A DNA stretch of 64,000 nucleotides from Sphaerospermopsis sp. SIO1G1 (lineage in GTDB: Bacteria > Cyanobacteriota > Cyanobacteriia > Cyanobacteriales > Nostocaceae), in the NCBI GenBank assembly GCA_010672785.1, contig JAAHFX010000002.1, positions 780,886 through 844,885 of the forward strand, given 5' to 3'. Within the stretch, counting starts at the first letter, position 1; each line of letters starts with the position of its first letter. The notes beneath the pieces were generated by a model, which was not told where the DNA came from, searched no databases, and saw nothing but the letters and a program-made list of their open reading frames with translations. A program made the translations under genes and the position numbers. Shown here piece by piece: positions 9,093 to 19,244 of the stretch.

Positions 9093-9875
9093 ATGGCTTT
9101 CTTTGATAGTTTTACGGACTCAATCAAACAGAAGTGGTTGCAGTTCTTTCAGGCCAACCGCGACTGGATCATTCTGCAAATGACCATAGAATCGGTTTAT
9201 ACACCAGATGGAGGTAAACGTCCTTCTTCTTACCTAATTTTGGGAGTAGTCAACGCTCTAGAACCAAAATTAGCCCAATTGATGTTTCCATTTGCAAAGT
9301 TAAATCCAGACGCTGATACTTTAGTTGAAGTGTTAGGGCTACATTTTGACCCAGATATTACTCTTGGCAATCGCTTGAGTCCGCTGCAAGAACCAGAGAT
9401 TTATGCTGATGATTCTTCAGAAGAAATAGAAGAAATTTCTGATCTGCAACCAGTGGAACATAATGATTTCGACATCCAAGCAGAACCAACTATGAATGAG
9501 TTCCAAATGGATGATTTAGAAAATGAAAATGCCTTTGACAGTATATCTTTATCTGACGACAGCATGAAAGAAGACTTTCAACCACCGTCGGATTTGGACT
9601 CAGTAGAAGATTTTGGGGAAATGTCCTTTGAATCCACAGATTTGAGTGAAGATAGCAATGATAGTGGATTAAGTGATTTTAATCTCACAGATGACAGTGG
9701 ATTTGGTAATCTCAATCAACCCGATGATAATGAATTTCGGGATGTAATTTCTGATGTATGGGGTGATGAAACATCTCAAAAAATTGGTGAAGAAAATAAT
9801 AACCTGTTAGGTGAAGAACTACCATCTGAGGTTTTTGATGAGTCAGAAATGGCTCGTCTCTTCCCCAACAATTAA
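9093..9875 (+). CDS. DUF5331 acidic protein between chlL and chlN
   Basis: A 260-residue protein. The first 100 residues form a compact domain (MAFFDSFTDSIKQKWLQFFQ, RDWIILQM, SSYLILGVVNALEPKLAQLM) typical of the cyanobacterial DUF5331 family. The rest is strongly acidic and low in complexity (repeated DLDSVEDFGEMSFES-type stretches) and ends with EMARLFPNN. I chose ATG 9093 over the in-frame ATG at 9081 because GGGGGA precedes it at good distance and family members start MAFFDSF. Its place between chlL and chlN suggests a link to dark chlorophyll synthesis, but no role is established. Confidence 0.8.
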   Translation: MAFFDSFTDSIKQKWLQFFQANRDWIILQMTIESVYTPDGGKRPSSYLILGVVNALEPKLAQLMFPFAKLNPDADTLVEVLGLHFDPDITLGNRLSPLQEPEIYADDSSEEIEEISDLQPVEHNDFDIQAEPTMNEFQMDDLENENAFDSISLSDDSMKEDFQPPSDLDSVEDFGEMSFESTDLSEDSNDSGLSDFNLTDDSGFGNLNQPDDNEFRDVISDVWGDETSQKIGEENNNLLGEELPSEVFDESEMARLFPNN

Positions 9876-9879
9876 ATTC

Positions 9880-10034
9880 AGTTATCAGTAAATAGTAAAC
9901 AGTTATCAGTTGTCAGGTAAAAGATAACGGAACAGTTTCATAAGACTTAATCATGATTAATTAATGTTTTTAGAAAAACTGTTCTTAGTTGTAAATTTTA
10001 TCTACTGATAACTGGTAACTGATAACTGATAATT
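9880..10034. repeat. nested inverted repeat between DUF5331 gene and chlN
   Basis: A left arm at about 9883-9916 of CAGTTATCAGT-type heptamers pairs imperfectly (about 26 of 34 positions) with the right arm at about 10001-10034 (ACTGATAACTG-type). Inside, GAACAGTTT (9930-9938) pairs with AAACTGTTC (9976-9984) on the same dyad near 9957. The core holds the perfect palindrome TTAATCATGATTAA (9947-9960). As RNA it could form one long hairpin before the chlN ribosome-binding site AGGGGAG. It may be a heptamer-derived mobile element, an attenuator or an RNA-processing site. Confidence 0.6.
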
Positions 10035-10056
10035 GCCTTGTAAACCTTAATATTAA

Positions 10057-11472
<1,416 letters not shown>

Positions 11473-11497
11473 AGTTTGAGTTTTCTTTGGCAATTTG

Positions 11498-11529
11498 AGG
11501 GCGAATCTTTTGGGGTTCGTCCTTTTTTT
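11498..11529 (+). terminator. intrinsic terminator after chlN
   Basis: AGGGCGAATC pairs with GGTTCGTCCT (two G-U pairs) around a T-rich loop and is followed by seven T residues. It lies 26 bases after the chlN stop on the same strand. Confidence 0.85.
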
Positions 11530-11621
11530 GTTTTTATTGAACTACGAAGATACGAAGAACACGAAGGAAGAGAAGTGTTATAATTGGTAAGTTATGCTTT
11601 AAATTTAGTGGATATAGCTAT

Positions 11622-12092
11622 ATGAATGATCAACTCTATGAGCAAGATTTTAACCTGTGGAGAGAAACTATCATTATACAAATCAAATCTCAAAATTTTA
11701 ATGATATTGATTGGGAGCATTTACTATTAGAATTGGAAGATATGGGTAAATCAGAAAAACGGTCTTTTTTGAGTAATTTAACGATTTTAATGGCTCACTT
11801 ACTAAAGTTAATTGTTCAAGCTGATGCACCAGAAATGATGAAAGGAAGTTGGTACAGTTCTATTACTGAACATCGCTTTCGAGTTAAAAAAGATTTACAA
11901 GAAAATCCTTCTTTTAAAAATTATATATATGAAGTAATTCCCCTAGCTTATGCTGATGCTAGAAAATTGGCAATTAAAGAAAGTAAAAATGCTAAGTTAG
12001 GGGTGAGAAAACCAGATGAAGCTGAATATCCTCTAGATTTACCTTTTACTTTAGAACAGTTATTAGATGATGATTTTTATGGAGATATATGA
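11622..12092 (+). CDS. DUF29 family protein
   Basis: A 156-residue helical protein. YEQDFNLWRETIIIQIKSQ, DIDWEHLLLELEDMGKSEKR and LTILMAHLLKLI are the DUF29 signature segments, and a C-terminal PLDLPFTLEQLLDDDF is also common in the family. DUF29 proteins are very numerous in cyanobacteria and have no known function. A second member occurs at 39147. The DNA methyltransferase gene starts 53 bases downstream on the same strand, so the two may be co-transcribed. Just upstream (about 11540-11575) is a short CGAAGATACGAAGAACACG repeat of a common cyanobacterial type. Confidence 0.9.
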   Translation: MNDQLYEQDFNLWRETIIIQIKSQNFNDIDWEHLLLELEDMGKSEKRSFLSNLTILMAHLLKLIVQADAPEMMKGSWYSSITEHRFRVKKDLQENPSFKNYIYEVIPLAYADARKLAIKESKNAKLGVRKPDEAEYPLDLPFTLEQLLDDDFYGDI

Positions 12093-12145
12093 TAATATTG
12101 ATTGACTGAAATTCCAGTTATAATCAAACAATAATTTATTCATAT

Positions 12146-13816
12146 ATGAAACGTCTTTACTACGGTGATAATCTCCAAGTTCTCAGAGAAAATATCCCTG
12201 ATGAATCTATTGATTTAATTTATCTTGATCCACCTTTTAATTCCAAAGCAAATTATAATATTTTATTTAAAAATACCATTGGTGAAAAATCAGAAGCACA
12301 AATTACAGCTTTTGAAGATACTTGTATCTGGGGAATAGAATCAGAAAAATTTTTAGATGAAATCAAATATGAAAAAGGTGAGGTATATCAATTATTAGAT
12401 TTATTAGTCAGAACATTAGGTAGAAATTCCTTATCAGCTTATTTGGTAATGATGGCAATTAGATTAATAGAATTACATCGAGTTCTCAAATCTACTGGCA
12501 GTTTATATTTACATTGTGATCCTACAGCTAGTCATTATTTAAAAATTATTTTAGACTTAATATTTGATGCCAGAAATTTTCGTAATCAAATTACTTGGAA
12601 ACGTACCAGCAGCCATAGTGATGCTAAAAAATATGCCAGAATTACAGATATTATTTTCTACTATGTCAAAACTAATGAATTTACTTGGAATCCTCAACGT
12701 TCGAGTTATTCTGAAGAATATATTAAACAATATTATTGTAATATTGACAGCGACGGGAGAAGATTTCAATTTGATAATTTAACCAACCCAAAAACTAGCA
12801 AAGGTTACTTTTATAAACTTTTAGATTGTGATCCTCCTGAGAATGGCTGGAGAATGCCAGAATCTCGCGCTCAAGAGTGGCTAATTCAAGGTAAAATTGC
12901 TATACCACCAACAGGAAAAACACCACGTTATAAACGTTATTTAGATGAAGTGCAGGGTAAAGTCATTCCTGACATTTGGGATGATATACCACCTATTAAT
13001 TCTCAAGCTAAGGAAGCTTTAGGATATCCTACCCAAAAACCTTTAGTATTATTAGAAAGAATAATTCAAGCGAGTAGTAATAAAAATGATATCATTCTTG
13101 ATCCCTTTTGTGGATGTGGAACGGCAATACACGCAGCAGAAAATTTAGGGAGAAATTGGATAGGTATTGATATTACTCATTTAGCAATTTCTTTAATAGA
13201 AAAAAGATTAAAAGATGCTTTTCCGCAACAATTTATTGAGGATGAAAATAAAAATCAAAAATTATTACCAGGGATAGAATTTGAAGTTGAAGGTACACCA
13301 AAAGATTTAACCGCAGCAATAGATTTATTTAATAGAGATGCTTATCAATTTCAATGGTGGGCGTGTTCTTTGGTAAATGCACAACCCTATAAAGATAAAA
13401 AGAAAGGTGCAGATGGGGGAATAGATGGTTTAATCTTTTTTGAAGATGTCATAGATATTAAAAAATCAAATAAAACTGCTGCTAAAAAAATTATTGTTAG
13501 TGTTAAAGGGGGAAAAAATATTAACGTATCTATGATTAGAGATTTACAGGGAACAATGGAAACTAATAAAGCAGAAATGGGATTATTTGTAACTTTGACT
13601 CCTCCAACTCAAGCAATGATAAAACAAGCTGCATCTTCTGGTTTTTATAAAGCAGGAAATGGGAGAAATTACCCCAAAGTACAAATTTTAACTATTGAGG
13701 AATTGTTGACGGAACAAAAAAGACCGGAATTCTTTGACATGAAACAAGGAGAGTTGACATTTAAAAAAGCACGCAGAGAAAATCAAGATATGGGAGAACA
13801 GGGAAAATTGTTTTAG
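12146..13816 (+). CDS. site-specific DNA methyltransferase fused to a C-terminal nuclease-like domain
   Basis: A 556-residue protein. Catalytic motif IV is LDPPF (residues 28-31 DPPF) and comes before the AdoMet motif FCGCG (321-325), so this is a beta-class (permuted) N4-cytosine/N6-adenine methyltransferase; PTQKP at 295-299 is also typical. Residues about 400-520 add a second domain with GADGGIDG (421-428) and IIVSVKGG (449-456). This D...SxK pattern resembles the PD-(D/E)XK core of Mrr-like restriction enzymes, with Ser at the middle catalytic position. No separate restriction, specificity or helicase gene is adjacent. It could be a self-contained restriction-modification protein or a methyltransferase with an inactive nuclease-like accessory domain. 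Confidence 0.85.
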   Translation: MKRLYYGDNLQVLRENIPDESIDLIYLDPPFNSKANYNILFKNTIGEKSEAQITAFEDTCIWGIESEKFLDEIKYEKGEVYQLLDLLVRTLGRNSLSAYLVMMAIRLIELHRVLKSTGSLYLHCDPTASHYLKIILDLIFDARNFRNQITWKRTSSHSDAKKYARITDIIFYYVKTNEFTWNPQRSSYSEEYIKQYYCNIDSDGRRFQFDNLTNPKTSKGYFYKLLDCDPPENGWRMPESRAQEWLIQGKIAIPPTGKTPRYKRYLDEVQGKVIPDIWDDIPPINSQAKEALGYPTQKPLVLLERIIQASSNKNDIILDPFCGCGTAIHAAENLGRNWIGIDITHLAISLIEKRLKDAFPQQFIEDENKNQKLLPGIEFEVEGTPKDLTAAIDLFNRDAYQFQWWACSLVNAQPYKDKKKGADGGIDGLIFFEDVIDIKKSNKTAAKKIIVSVKGGKNINVSMIRDLQGTMETNKAEMGLFVTLTPPTQAMIKQAASSGFYKAGNGRNYPKVQILTIEELLTEQKRPEFFDMKQGELTFKKARRENQDMGEQGKLF

Positions 13817-13926
13817 TATTACTTAATCGCATCATTATGTGATTTACAAACGGAGTGTTTAGTAATGGTACAGTGGGAAATAAAAGATATTATTTCTACC
13901 TAACAACAAAATTTCTACCATAAACC

Positions 13927-14865
13927 CTAACTCCCCGTTTCCAACCCCCGAATAAATGGAGAAATAGCTCCCACAAAATCAACAGTAGACTCATAGGGTA
14001 AAACATTTCTTCCCTTGATTTTTGTTCCCTGTGCTTGGGGTAAACAATGAAGATATTTAATTAAATTATCATCTGCGGTTTCGTTCTTACCTTCTTTACT
14101 AATAGCAGATGACTTATTACCAAAAACCACAAAAGTCGGTTTTTGAATACCTGCCAGATCACTACTATAATCTCTTTGCCAAAATTTAGCTAAAAATGCA
14201 AACACAGCATAACGCCCAGTCATATTTTTTGCATCTCCTATGAGAGTGTTTAACCATTCATCATCTACATTCTTACTCTCAGCAAATAGTCTTTTAATGG
14301 AAAATGACTGTAAAAAATTACGAGTTCTAGCATAGCGAAAAAAAGCATTACCAATAGGAGAATCAAAAATATTCCAGAGTATTCTCTGCCTACTTTTATT
14401 AGCATTTTTGGTAATTACTGCCCAGGATGTCGGCCCAGATAAAACTAAGCCTTTAATTAAATTTGGTTCTAATTTAACTAACTCAATAGTTACTGGTAAT
14501 AAACCACCTTGGGAAATAACAATTACAGGGGTTTTAACTACAATTTGGAGAAAATGTTGTAACTGTTCGGCCCAGTCTATCGGTGTATATGCTTTCCTAG
14601 GGTTGTCACTTTCACCACATCCTAATAAATCAGGACTATAAATTATATTGCCATGATTTGTATTATACCATTCAGTACAAAATCGTCGCCAAAATAGCCG
14701 TGATAATCCCACACCAATGGGATGAATTAAAAGTATAGGAATACCGGCAGCTTGAGCATTTTTTGGTTGATGTATTTCGTAAGTACAGCGAAAATCTTTC
14801 CAGTGGTAAAACATCGTTGCTGATGCTGTGCTGGTGGTAGAATTGGGTAAACTTGCTGATTGCAT
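13927..14865 (-). CDS. alpha/beta-fold hydrolase
   Basis: About 312 residues. The oxyanion region is PILLIHPIGVGLSR, the nucleophile elbow is VISQGGLLP (Ser in SQGG) and the strand FVVFGNKS comes near the usual acid position. These fit the alpha/beta-hydrolase fold of the haloalkane dehalogenase/epoxide hydrolase class. The substrate is unknown. I prefer ATG 14865 (MQSASLPNS) to an upstream GTG at 14874. It lies 21 bases after the epimerase-like gene on the same strand, so the two probably form an operon. Confidence 0.8.
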   Translation of the reverse strand: MQSASLPNSTTSTASATMFYHWKDFRCTYEIHQPKNAQAAGIPILLIHPIGVGLSRLFWRRFCTEWYNTNHGNIIYSPDLLGCGESDNPRKAYTPIDWAEQLQHFLQIVVKTPVIVISQGGLLPVTIELVKLEPNLIKGLVLSGPTSWAVITKNANKSRQRILWNIFDSPIGNAFFRYARTRNFLQSFSIKRLFAESKNVDDEWLNTLIGDAKNMTGRYAVFAFLAKFWQRDYSSDLAGIQKPTFVVFGNKSSAISKEGKNETADDNLIKYLHCLPQAQGTKIKGRNVLPYESTVDFVGAISPFIRGLETGS

Positions 14866-14886
14866 AATTCTCACTTTTAGAAACTA

Positions 14887-15708
14887 CTAAAAAATGATCT
14901 GGGGATGGATAAATTCATATCCAGTATCTTTGATTTTTTGATTAGATACCCACGCATTATGAGGGCGATTACTTTTATTACTTGCATCCCAAATGACATC
15001 AGGTAAATTATTCAATGTTAGTACATTACCAATCAATTCTTTACTACTAAGATGACTATCATCAACTAAATTGTAAATACCTTGTAAGCGGTGATGACGG
15101 GCAAATTCTATCGCTCCAACAATATCATCTAAATGTACCCAGTTAGTGATATCTTCACCTTTACCAGGACGAGTTGTATTAGCTACTCTCCCAAAAATTT
15201 TGATCAATTCTCTCCCAGGCCCATAAATTCCTCCTAACCGCAATATACACACCCGGAGGTTTTCATTATCTGCTGATAGTAAAATATCTTCTGTCTTTCT
15301 GAGAATTTGGGCGTTAATATTGGCAGGTGCTGGTGGTGTTTCTTCATCCACCCACACACCATTTCTATCACCATAAATAGAATAACTGCCTGTATAAATT
15401 AATTGGTGAAGATTGGGTAAATATTTGGTTACAGAAACCAAAGTTTTTACTGTCTCTAGATAAGTATTTTCATATTCTTCTCGGTTTTTCGCGCCTACAC
15501 TTAATAACACAACATCTTGGTTTTTTAATACCGCTTTGAGGGTTTCTGCATCATCTCCTTTTGTCACTATGACTTTTTGAGCTACAGTTTGTAGTTGTGG
15601 TACTTTTTCTGGGGTAGTTGTAGTCGCAGTAATTACAAAATCTTTATTTTGCCAATATTGAGAAACGGCAAAACCAACATAACCACATCCAATTATTGCT
15701 ATATTCAT
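14887..15708 (-). CDS. NAD(P)-dependent epimerase/SDR-type protein
   Basis: A 273-residue protein. The N-terminal MNIAIIGCGYVGFAVSQYW is a Rossmann GxGxxG site. The segment LIYTGSYSIYGDRNG contains the Ser and a Tyr-containing motif of extended short-chain dehydrogenases, and RLGGIYGPGRELI and WVHLDDIVGAIEFA are typical of YeeZ-like NAD-dependent epimerase relatives. The active-site Lys of the classical YxxxK motif is not obvious, as in other YeeZ-like proteins. It is the first gene of a probable two-gene operon with the hydrolase at 13927. Confidence 0.8.
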   Translation of the reverse strand: MNIAIIGCGYVGFAVSQYWQNKDFVITATTTTPEKVPQLQTVAQKVIVTKGDDAETLKAVLKNQDVVLLSVGAKNREEYENTYLETVKTLVSVTKYLPNLHQLIYTGSYSIYGDRNGVWVDEETPPAPANINAQILRKTEDILLSADNENLRVCILRLGGIYGPGRELIKIFGRVANTTRPGKGEDITNWVHLDDIVGAIEFARHHRLQGIYNLVDDSHLSSKELIGNVLTLNNLPDVIWDASNKSNRPHNAWVSNQKIKDTGYEFIHPQIIF

Positions 15709-16009
15709 AATATTCTAAACACAAAAAATTAAATGATTTTTCCAATTCAAATTGACATGATTTGTAATTGTCAATGTTTATAATTAATGGCAGTTTTTAC
15801 TTTTACATACAAATTATATCCAAATTTAAAACTTAAAATTTATACTCCTCTGAGAAGGTATTGTTATCCATGTATACAGTAGCTTGTGTTAGTACAGCAA
15901 TAATTTTCTGTTACAGAAGATACTATCTACTTAATTTCTTGAGTGAAACCATTGCTAAGGTCTACGATATAGTCATAGTCTACTATTTCCCGTGACCGAT
16001 TCTCTGTTC

Positions 16010-16129
16010 AGTAGTCGTGTAAAATATATTTTATAGTTAGCAGCACTAACAGGTAACTCTTAACAGGTAAGAGATACAGCTAGTTCTATGTTTAATCAAT
16101 ATGTGCAATTAATTTTGCTTAGGTAATTA
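16010..16129 (+). mobile_element. MITE-2 copy 1
   Basis: The right end AATTTTGCTTAGGTAATTA and the internal AATCAATATGTGCAATTA are shared with the copies near 22183 and 53772. The left end CAGTAGTCGTGTAAAATAT is a degenerate inverted match. Inside is a heptamer-like tract (TAACAGGTAACTCTTAACAGG). This is the only recognisable feature in the gene-free stretch 15709-16256. A weak CTCC...GGAG hairpin near 16213 might end the gene at 16257. Confidence 0.6.
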
Positions 16130-16256
16130 TCTAGTGCGTATCACTATATTTTATAAATTATTTATTCGGTGCTGCATTCTTACTACGTGGGCTGTTTGAA
16201 CTAAGAATATCCGCTCCTTCAGGCCGGAGAGTACCAATTACTCCCTTCCCTATTAG

Positions 16257-16955
16257 TTACCGATGAATTTCCCCATTTGGCATAATAGCACCTGTTAAGT
16301 TTGCACCTATTAATTTCACCAACAGACGTTCACCTGAACGGATTTTAGCACCTGTTAAGTCAGCACCTCGTAAATCCGCACCACTGAGGTCTGCTCCAAC
16401 TAGATTAGTGTAACTTAAGTTAGCTTCTCTTAAATCTGCCAACAATAAATTAGCTCTGAATAAATTAGCTTCGGATAAGTTCGCTCCTTTGAGGTTAACT
16501 TTGTGCATAAAAGTATCACTTAAATTAGACCCACTTAGATTAGCATAACTAAGATTTCTCCCTGATAAATCTCGATTACTTAAATTAGCACGACTAAAGT
16601 CTTTACCACTTAAGTCAGAATTTGGAGGGGGTTTTTGATAATTAGACGTTTTTTTAGGTTGTTGATAATTAGAGGTTTTTTTAGGTTGTTGATAATTAGA
16701 GGTTTTTTTAGGTTGAGTAGATCGAGAATAAGTAAATGTTTGGGGCTTATTTTGGAGAGAGCGTAACTTTTCCCTAGCTTCATTAAAGGCTTTGAGTTTA
16801 TCCTGAGCTTTTTGTTGCAGGCGATCATTGTCTTTGGGTAAACGATCAGGATGCCAGACAAATACCAAATCTTTGTAAGCTTGGTTAATTTCCTCTAAAG
16901 TTGCTCCAGGCTCTAATTCTAATACCCGATAATACTGCTCCAGTTCACTCATCAT
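16257..16955 (-). CDS. DnaJ-domain pentapeptide-repeat protein
   Basis: A 232-residue protein. Residues 5-68 form a J-domain (YYRVLELEPGATLEEINQAY) with the essential HPD motif in VWHPDRLPKDN, so it should be able to stimulate an Hsp70. A linker follows with three near-identical TSNYQQPKK-type units (27-base DNA period, roughly 16630-16715). From residue about 115 there are about 22 pentapeptide repeats of the A(D/N)LxX type (DLSGKDFSRANLSNRDLSG and onward), which fold as a right-handed beta-helix. The client or target is unknown. The start has two consecutive ATGs; either is possible. Confidence 0.9.
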   Translation of the reverse strand: MMSELEQYYRVLELEPGATLEEINQAYKDLVFVWHPDRLPKDNDRLQQKAQDKLKAFNEAREKLRSLQNKPQTFTYSRSTQPKKTSNYQQPKKTSNYQQPKKTSNYQKPPPNSDLSGKDFSRANLSNRDLSGRNLSYANLSGSNLSDTFMHKVNLKGANLSEANLFRANLLLADLREANLSYTNLVGADLSGADLRGADLTGAKIRSGERLLVKLIGANLTGAIMPNGEIHR

Positions 16956-17046
16956 GATATGTGCCGAAGATCAAAGTAGGATTTTCTCTATTAATTATGT
17001 GTGATATTGTCATTTTAAGTACAGCTAAGTATCCAAGTAAAATCAT

Positions 17047-17139
17047 GGGACTTACGCAAAATATCTCTTGTAACCTTCTTACCTTCGTTTTCTTTGTGTC
17101 CTTTGTGGTTCATTATTCCGTAACTTCTCCGTAAGTCCT
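17047..17139. mobile_element. MITE-3 copy 3
   Basis: It starts GGGACTTACGCAAAATAT and ends CTCCGTAAGTCCT, with inverted ends GGACTTACG/CGTAAGTCC. The middle (CTTTGTGTCCTTTGTGGTTC) differs from the other copies and resembles another common dispersed repeat. It fills most of the gap between two reverse-strand genes. Confidence 0.75.
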
Positions 17140-17183
17140 GAATTAATTAAACCATAATTAACCAATTACCAACTATTAACTAG

Positions 17184-17669
17184 CTAATTTCTGTGTTGAG
17201 TTATGCCTCGCCAATATGCTCGCAACGGAATCTGATAAACTTCAATAAAGATCCAAATCATGATTGCCAAGTGTGACATAAATGTCAGTAATGTCCACAG
17301 GTAAGGTATCCAATACAATGGAACATCAGGATGAGGAGAAAAATAATAAGCTCCCATGCCAATTAAACCGGTAGGAAACAACACAAATGCTATGGCTGCT
17401 AATATGTAACCCCGGCCTAATTCTACTCCCTCTAATTTTCCTTGGCTCCATCTCCAGCCATTCCAGCGCCAAATCAAAGGAGGTTGTCTAGAAGGCATCT
17501 TTATTTCTTGAGATTCTAAATTGACTGTAAATATTTCTTGGCAAAAGTCACAAGACATAGCCTCCATCAATGGCATTGTAGAAATTCTCCCTACCCGACA
17601 TACAGGGCAAGGATAATGATCATGAAAATTTAAGTTTGTCGGAAAAATCTGTGATTTATTCTTATTCAT
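17184..17669 (-). CDS. zinc-ribbon membrane protein, function unknown
   Basis: A 161-residue protein. CPVCRVGRISTMPLMEAMSCDFC forms a CxxC...CxxC zinc-ribbon (residues about 21-44). An amphipathic stretch rich in Trp (PLIWRWNGWRWSQG) comes next, then two transmembrane helices at about 86-110 and 120-146. The zinc ribbon probably faces the cytoplasm. I do not recognise a named family, though such proteins recur in cyanobacteria. It is on the same strand as the histidine kinase upstream, 117 bases away. Confidence 0.75.
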   Translation of the reverse strand: MNKNKSQIFPTNLNFHDHYPCPVCRVGRISTMPLMEAMSCDFCQEIFTVNLESQEIKMPSRQPPLIWRWNGWRWSQGKLEGVELGRGYILAAIAFVLFPTGLIGMGAYYFSPHPDVPLYWIPYLWTLLTFMSHLAIMIWIFIEVYQIPLRAYWRGITQHRN

Positions 17670-17763
17670 ATTGTTGATTTTTTGTTGATTTTTGATACTA
17701 TGTCCGCATAATCACTGGCGATATAACTGGTGTGTACAGAAATCCGAAAATTCTTCTCACCTT

Positions 17764-17786
17764 GCACCCTGTACCCTGCACCCTGC
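17764..17786. repeat. ACCCTGC-type heptamer repeat, about 3 units
   Basis: GCACCCTGTACCCTGCACCC has a 7-base period. It abuts the end of the histidine kinase gene and falls in the 3' untranslated part. Confidence 0.7.
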
Positions 17787-19244
17787 CTATTTGTTACATT
17801 CCTTGTCAACCGGTAAGCCAGACATGATCTGACAGGGTATTTGTATCCTAAATTCTGTACCTTCACCTTCTTTTGATCGATAATCTAAAATCCCTTTGTG
17901 TTTACTAACAACAATTTGATAACTAATAGATAATCCTAAGCCTTTGCCTTTACCTACAGGTTTAGTAGTAAAAAATGGATCAAATATTTTTCCACCAATA
18001 TTTTTGTTAATACCTAAACCGTTATCTGATATTTTGACTACTAAAAATTCTGAGGTTTGATATTCTGTTTGAATACAAATTTTAGGTTGATTATATTGAT
18101 TGGGATTTTTAATGAATGCCTCCTTAAGAGATTCAATAGCATTAGTTAAAATGTGCATAAAAACCTGGTTCAAATGACCAGGATAACATTCTATTTCCGG
18201 GATTTGAGCATATTGTTTAACAACTTGTATAGGTGGATGTTCCTGATTGCCTTCAAGTTGATGGTGTAATAACAATAATGTACTATCAATTCCTGTTTCT
18301 ATCTTAACTGATTTTTTTTCTGATTCCTCTACTCGGCAAAAATTACGTAGTGATAAAATAATTCCTCGAATCCGCTCAGATCCCAACTTTATGGAACTGA
18401 GGATTTTGAATGAGTCTTTTTTAATAAAATTAAAGTCTATGATTTCAGCTTTGGCTTGAATTTCCTGGTTAGTTTGGGGATAATTATTCTGGTAAAGATT
18501 TAATAAATCTAGTAAATCATGGATATTCTGTTGTAAGTGATTAATATTCCCATAAATAAAGTTGACAGGATTATTGATTTCATGGGCAATACCTGCAATT
18601 AAAGGTACTAAGCTAGACATTTTCTCCGCATGAATTAGTTTTGCTTGAGTGCGCCTGAGTTTATTTAATGTGCTAAATAAATATTTGTTATTAGTTTTTA
18701 ATTCTTGTTCAATATTTTCACGTTGAATAATATTTTCTTCTAATTTTATTAAACTAATTTTTAGTTCCATCTGAGTAATTACTTGACGTGCTAATTTTTC
18801 CATCGCTGCAATTTGTGTAGCAGTCAGCTTTTTGGGTTGTTTATCAATAGCACATATAGTCCCTAACGGGAAACCCTCTGATGTGACTAAAGGTGTTCCT
18901 ACATAAAAACGAATATGTGGTTTTCCTGTAACAAATGGGTTATCAGAAAAACGCTTGTCTTCTAAAGTATTGGGGATGATGAAAGTTTTTTTTGGCTCAA
19001 GAATAGCATGGGCGCAGAATGCTAACTCTCTTGGTGTTTCTGTAACTTCTAAACCAATTTTTGATTTAAACCATTGGCGATGTTCGTCAATTAAACTAAT
19101 TAAGGCAATGGGAGTATCACAAATATATGCAGCTAAGGCAGTCAAGTCATCAAAACCTACCTCTTCTAGAGTATCAAGAATTTGGTATTTTTTTAGTGCT
19201 TCTAATCTTTGCCCTTCATTATCTGGTAATGGAGCTATTTTCAT
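17787..19244 (-). CDS. GAF-domain sensor histidine kinase
   Basis: A 485-residue soluble kinase with no membrane segment. Residues about 25-165 are a GAF domain (DTPIALISLIDEHRQWFKS, FCAHAI, GTPLVTSEGFPLGTICAID), which lacks the Cys in the usual bilin-binding position. A coiled-coil linker follows, then the H-box AGIAHEINNPVNFIYGN near residue 220. The ATPase domain has N, G1 and G2 boxes (LTNAIESLKEA, ISDNGLGI, FDPFFTTKPVGKGKGLGLS). The HEINNPV form marks the HPK4-like class. No response regulator gene is adjacent, so its partner is elsewhere. The signal is unknown. Confidence 0.92.
   Translation of the reverse strand: MKIAPLPDNEGQRLEALKKYQILDTLEEVGFDDLTALAAYICDTPIALISLIDEHRQWFKSKIGLEVTETPRELAFCAHAILEPKKTFIIPNTLEDKRFSDNPFVTGKPHIRFYVGTPLVTSEGFPLGTICAIDKQPKKLTATQIAAMEKLARQVITQMELKISLIKLEENIIQRENIEQELKTNNKYLFSTLNKLRRTQAKLIHAEKMSSLVPLIAGIAHEINNPVNFIYGNINHLQQNIHDLLDLLNLYQNNYPQTNQEIQAKAEIIDFNFIKKDSFKILSSIKLGSERIRGIILSLRNFCRVEESEKKSVKIETGIDSTLLLLHHQLEGNQEHPPIQVVKQYAQIPEIECYPGHLNQVFMHILTNAIESLKEAFIKNPNQYNQPKICIQTEYQTSEFLVVKISDNGLGINKNIGGKIFDPFFTTKPVGKGKGLGLSISYQIVVSKHKGILDYRSKEGEGTEFRIQIPCQIMSGLPVDKECNK

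Noticed and set aside
17666..17866. 66-codon reverse frame overlapping the histidine kinase end
   Set aside because: It overlaps the kinase C-terminus in another frame and includes a heptamer repeat.
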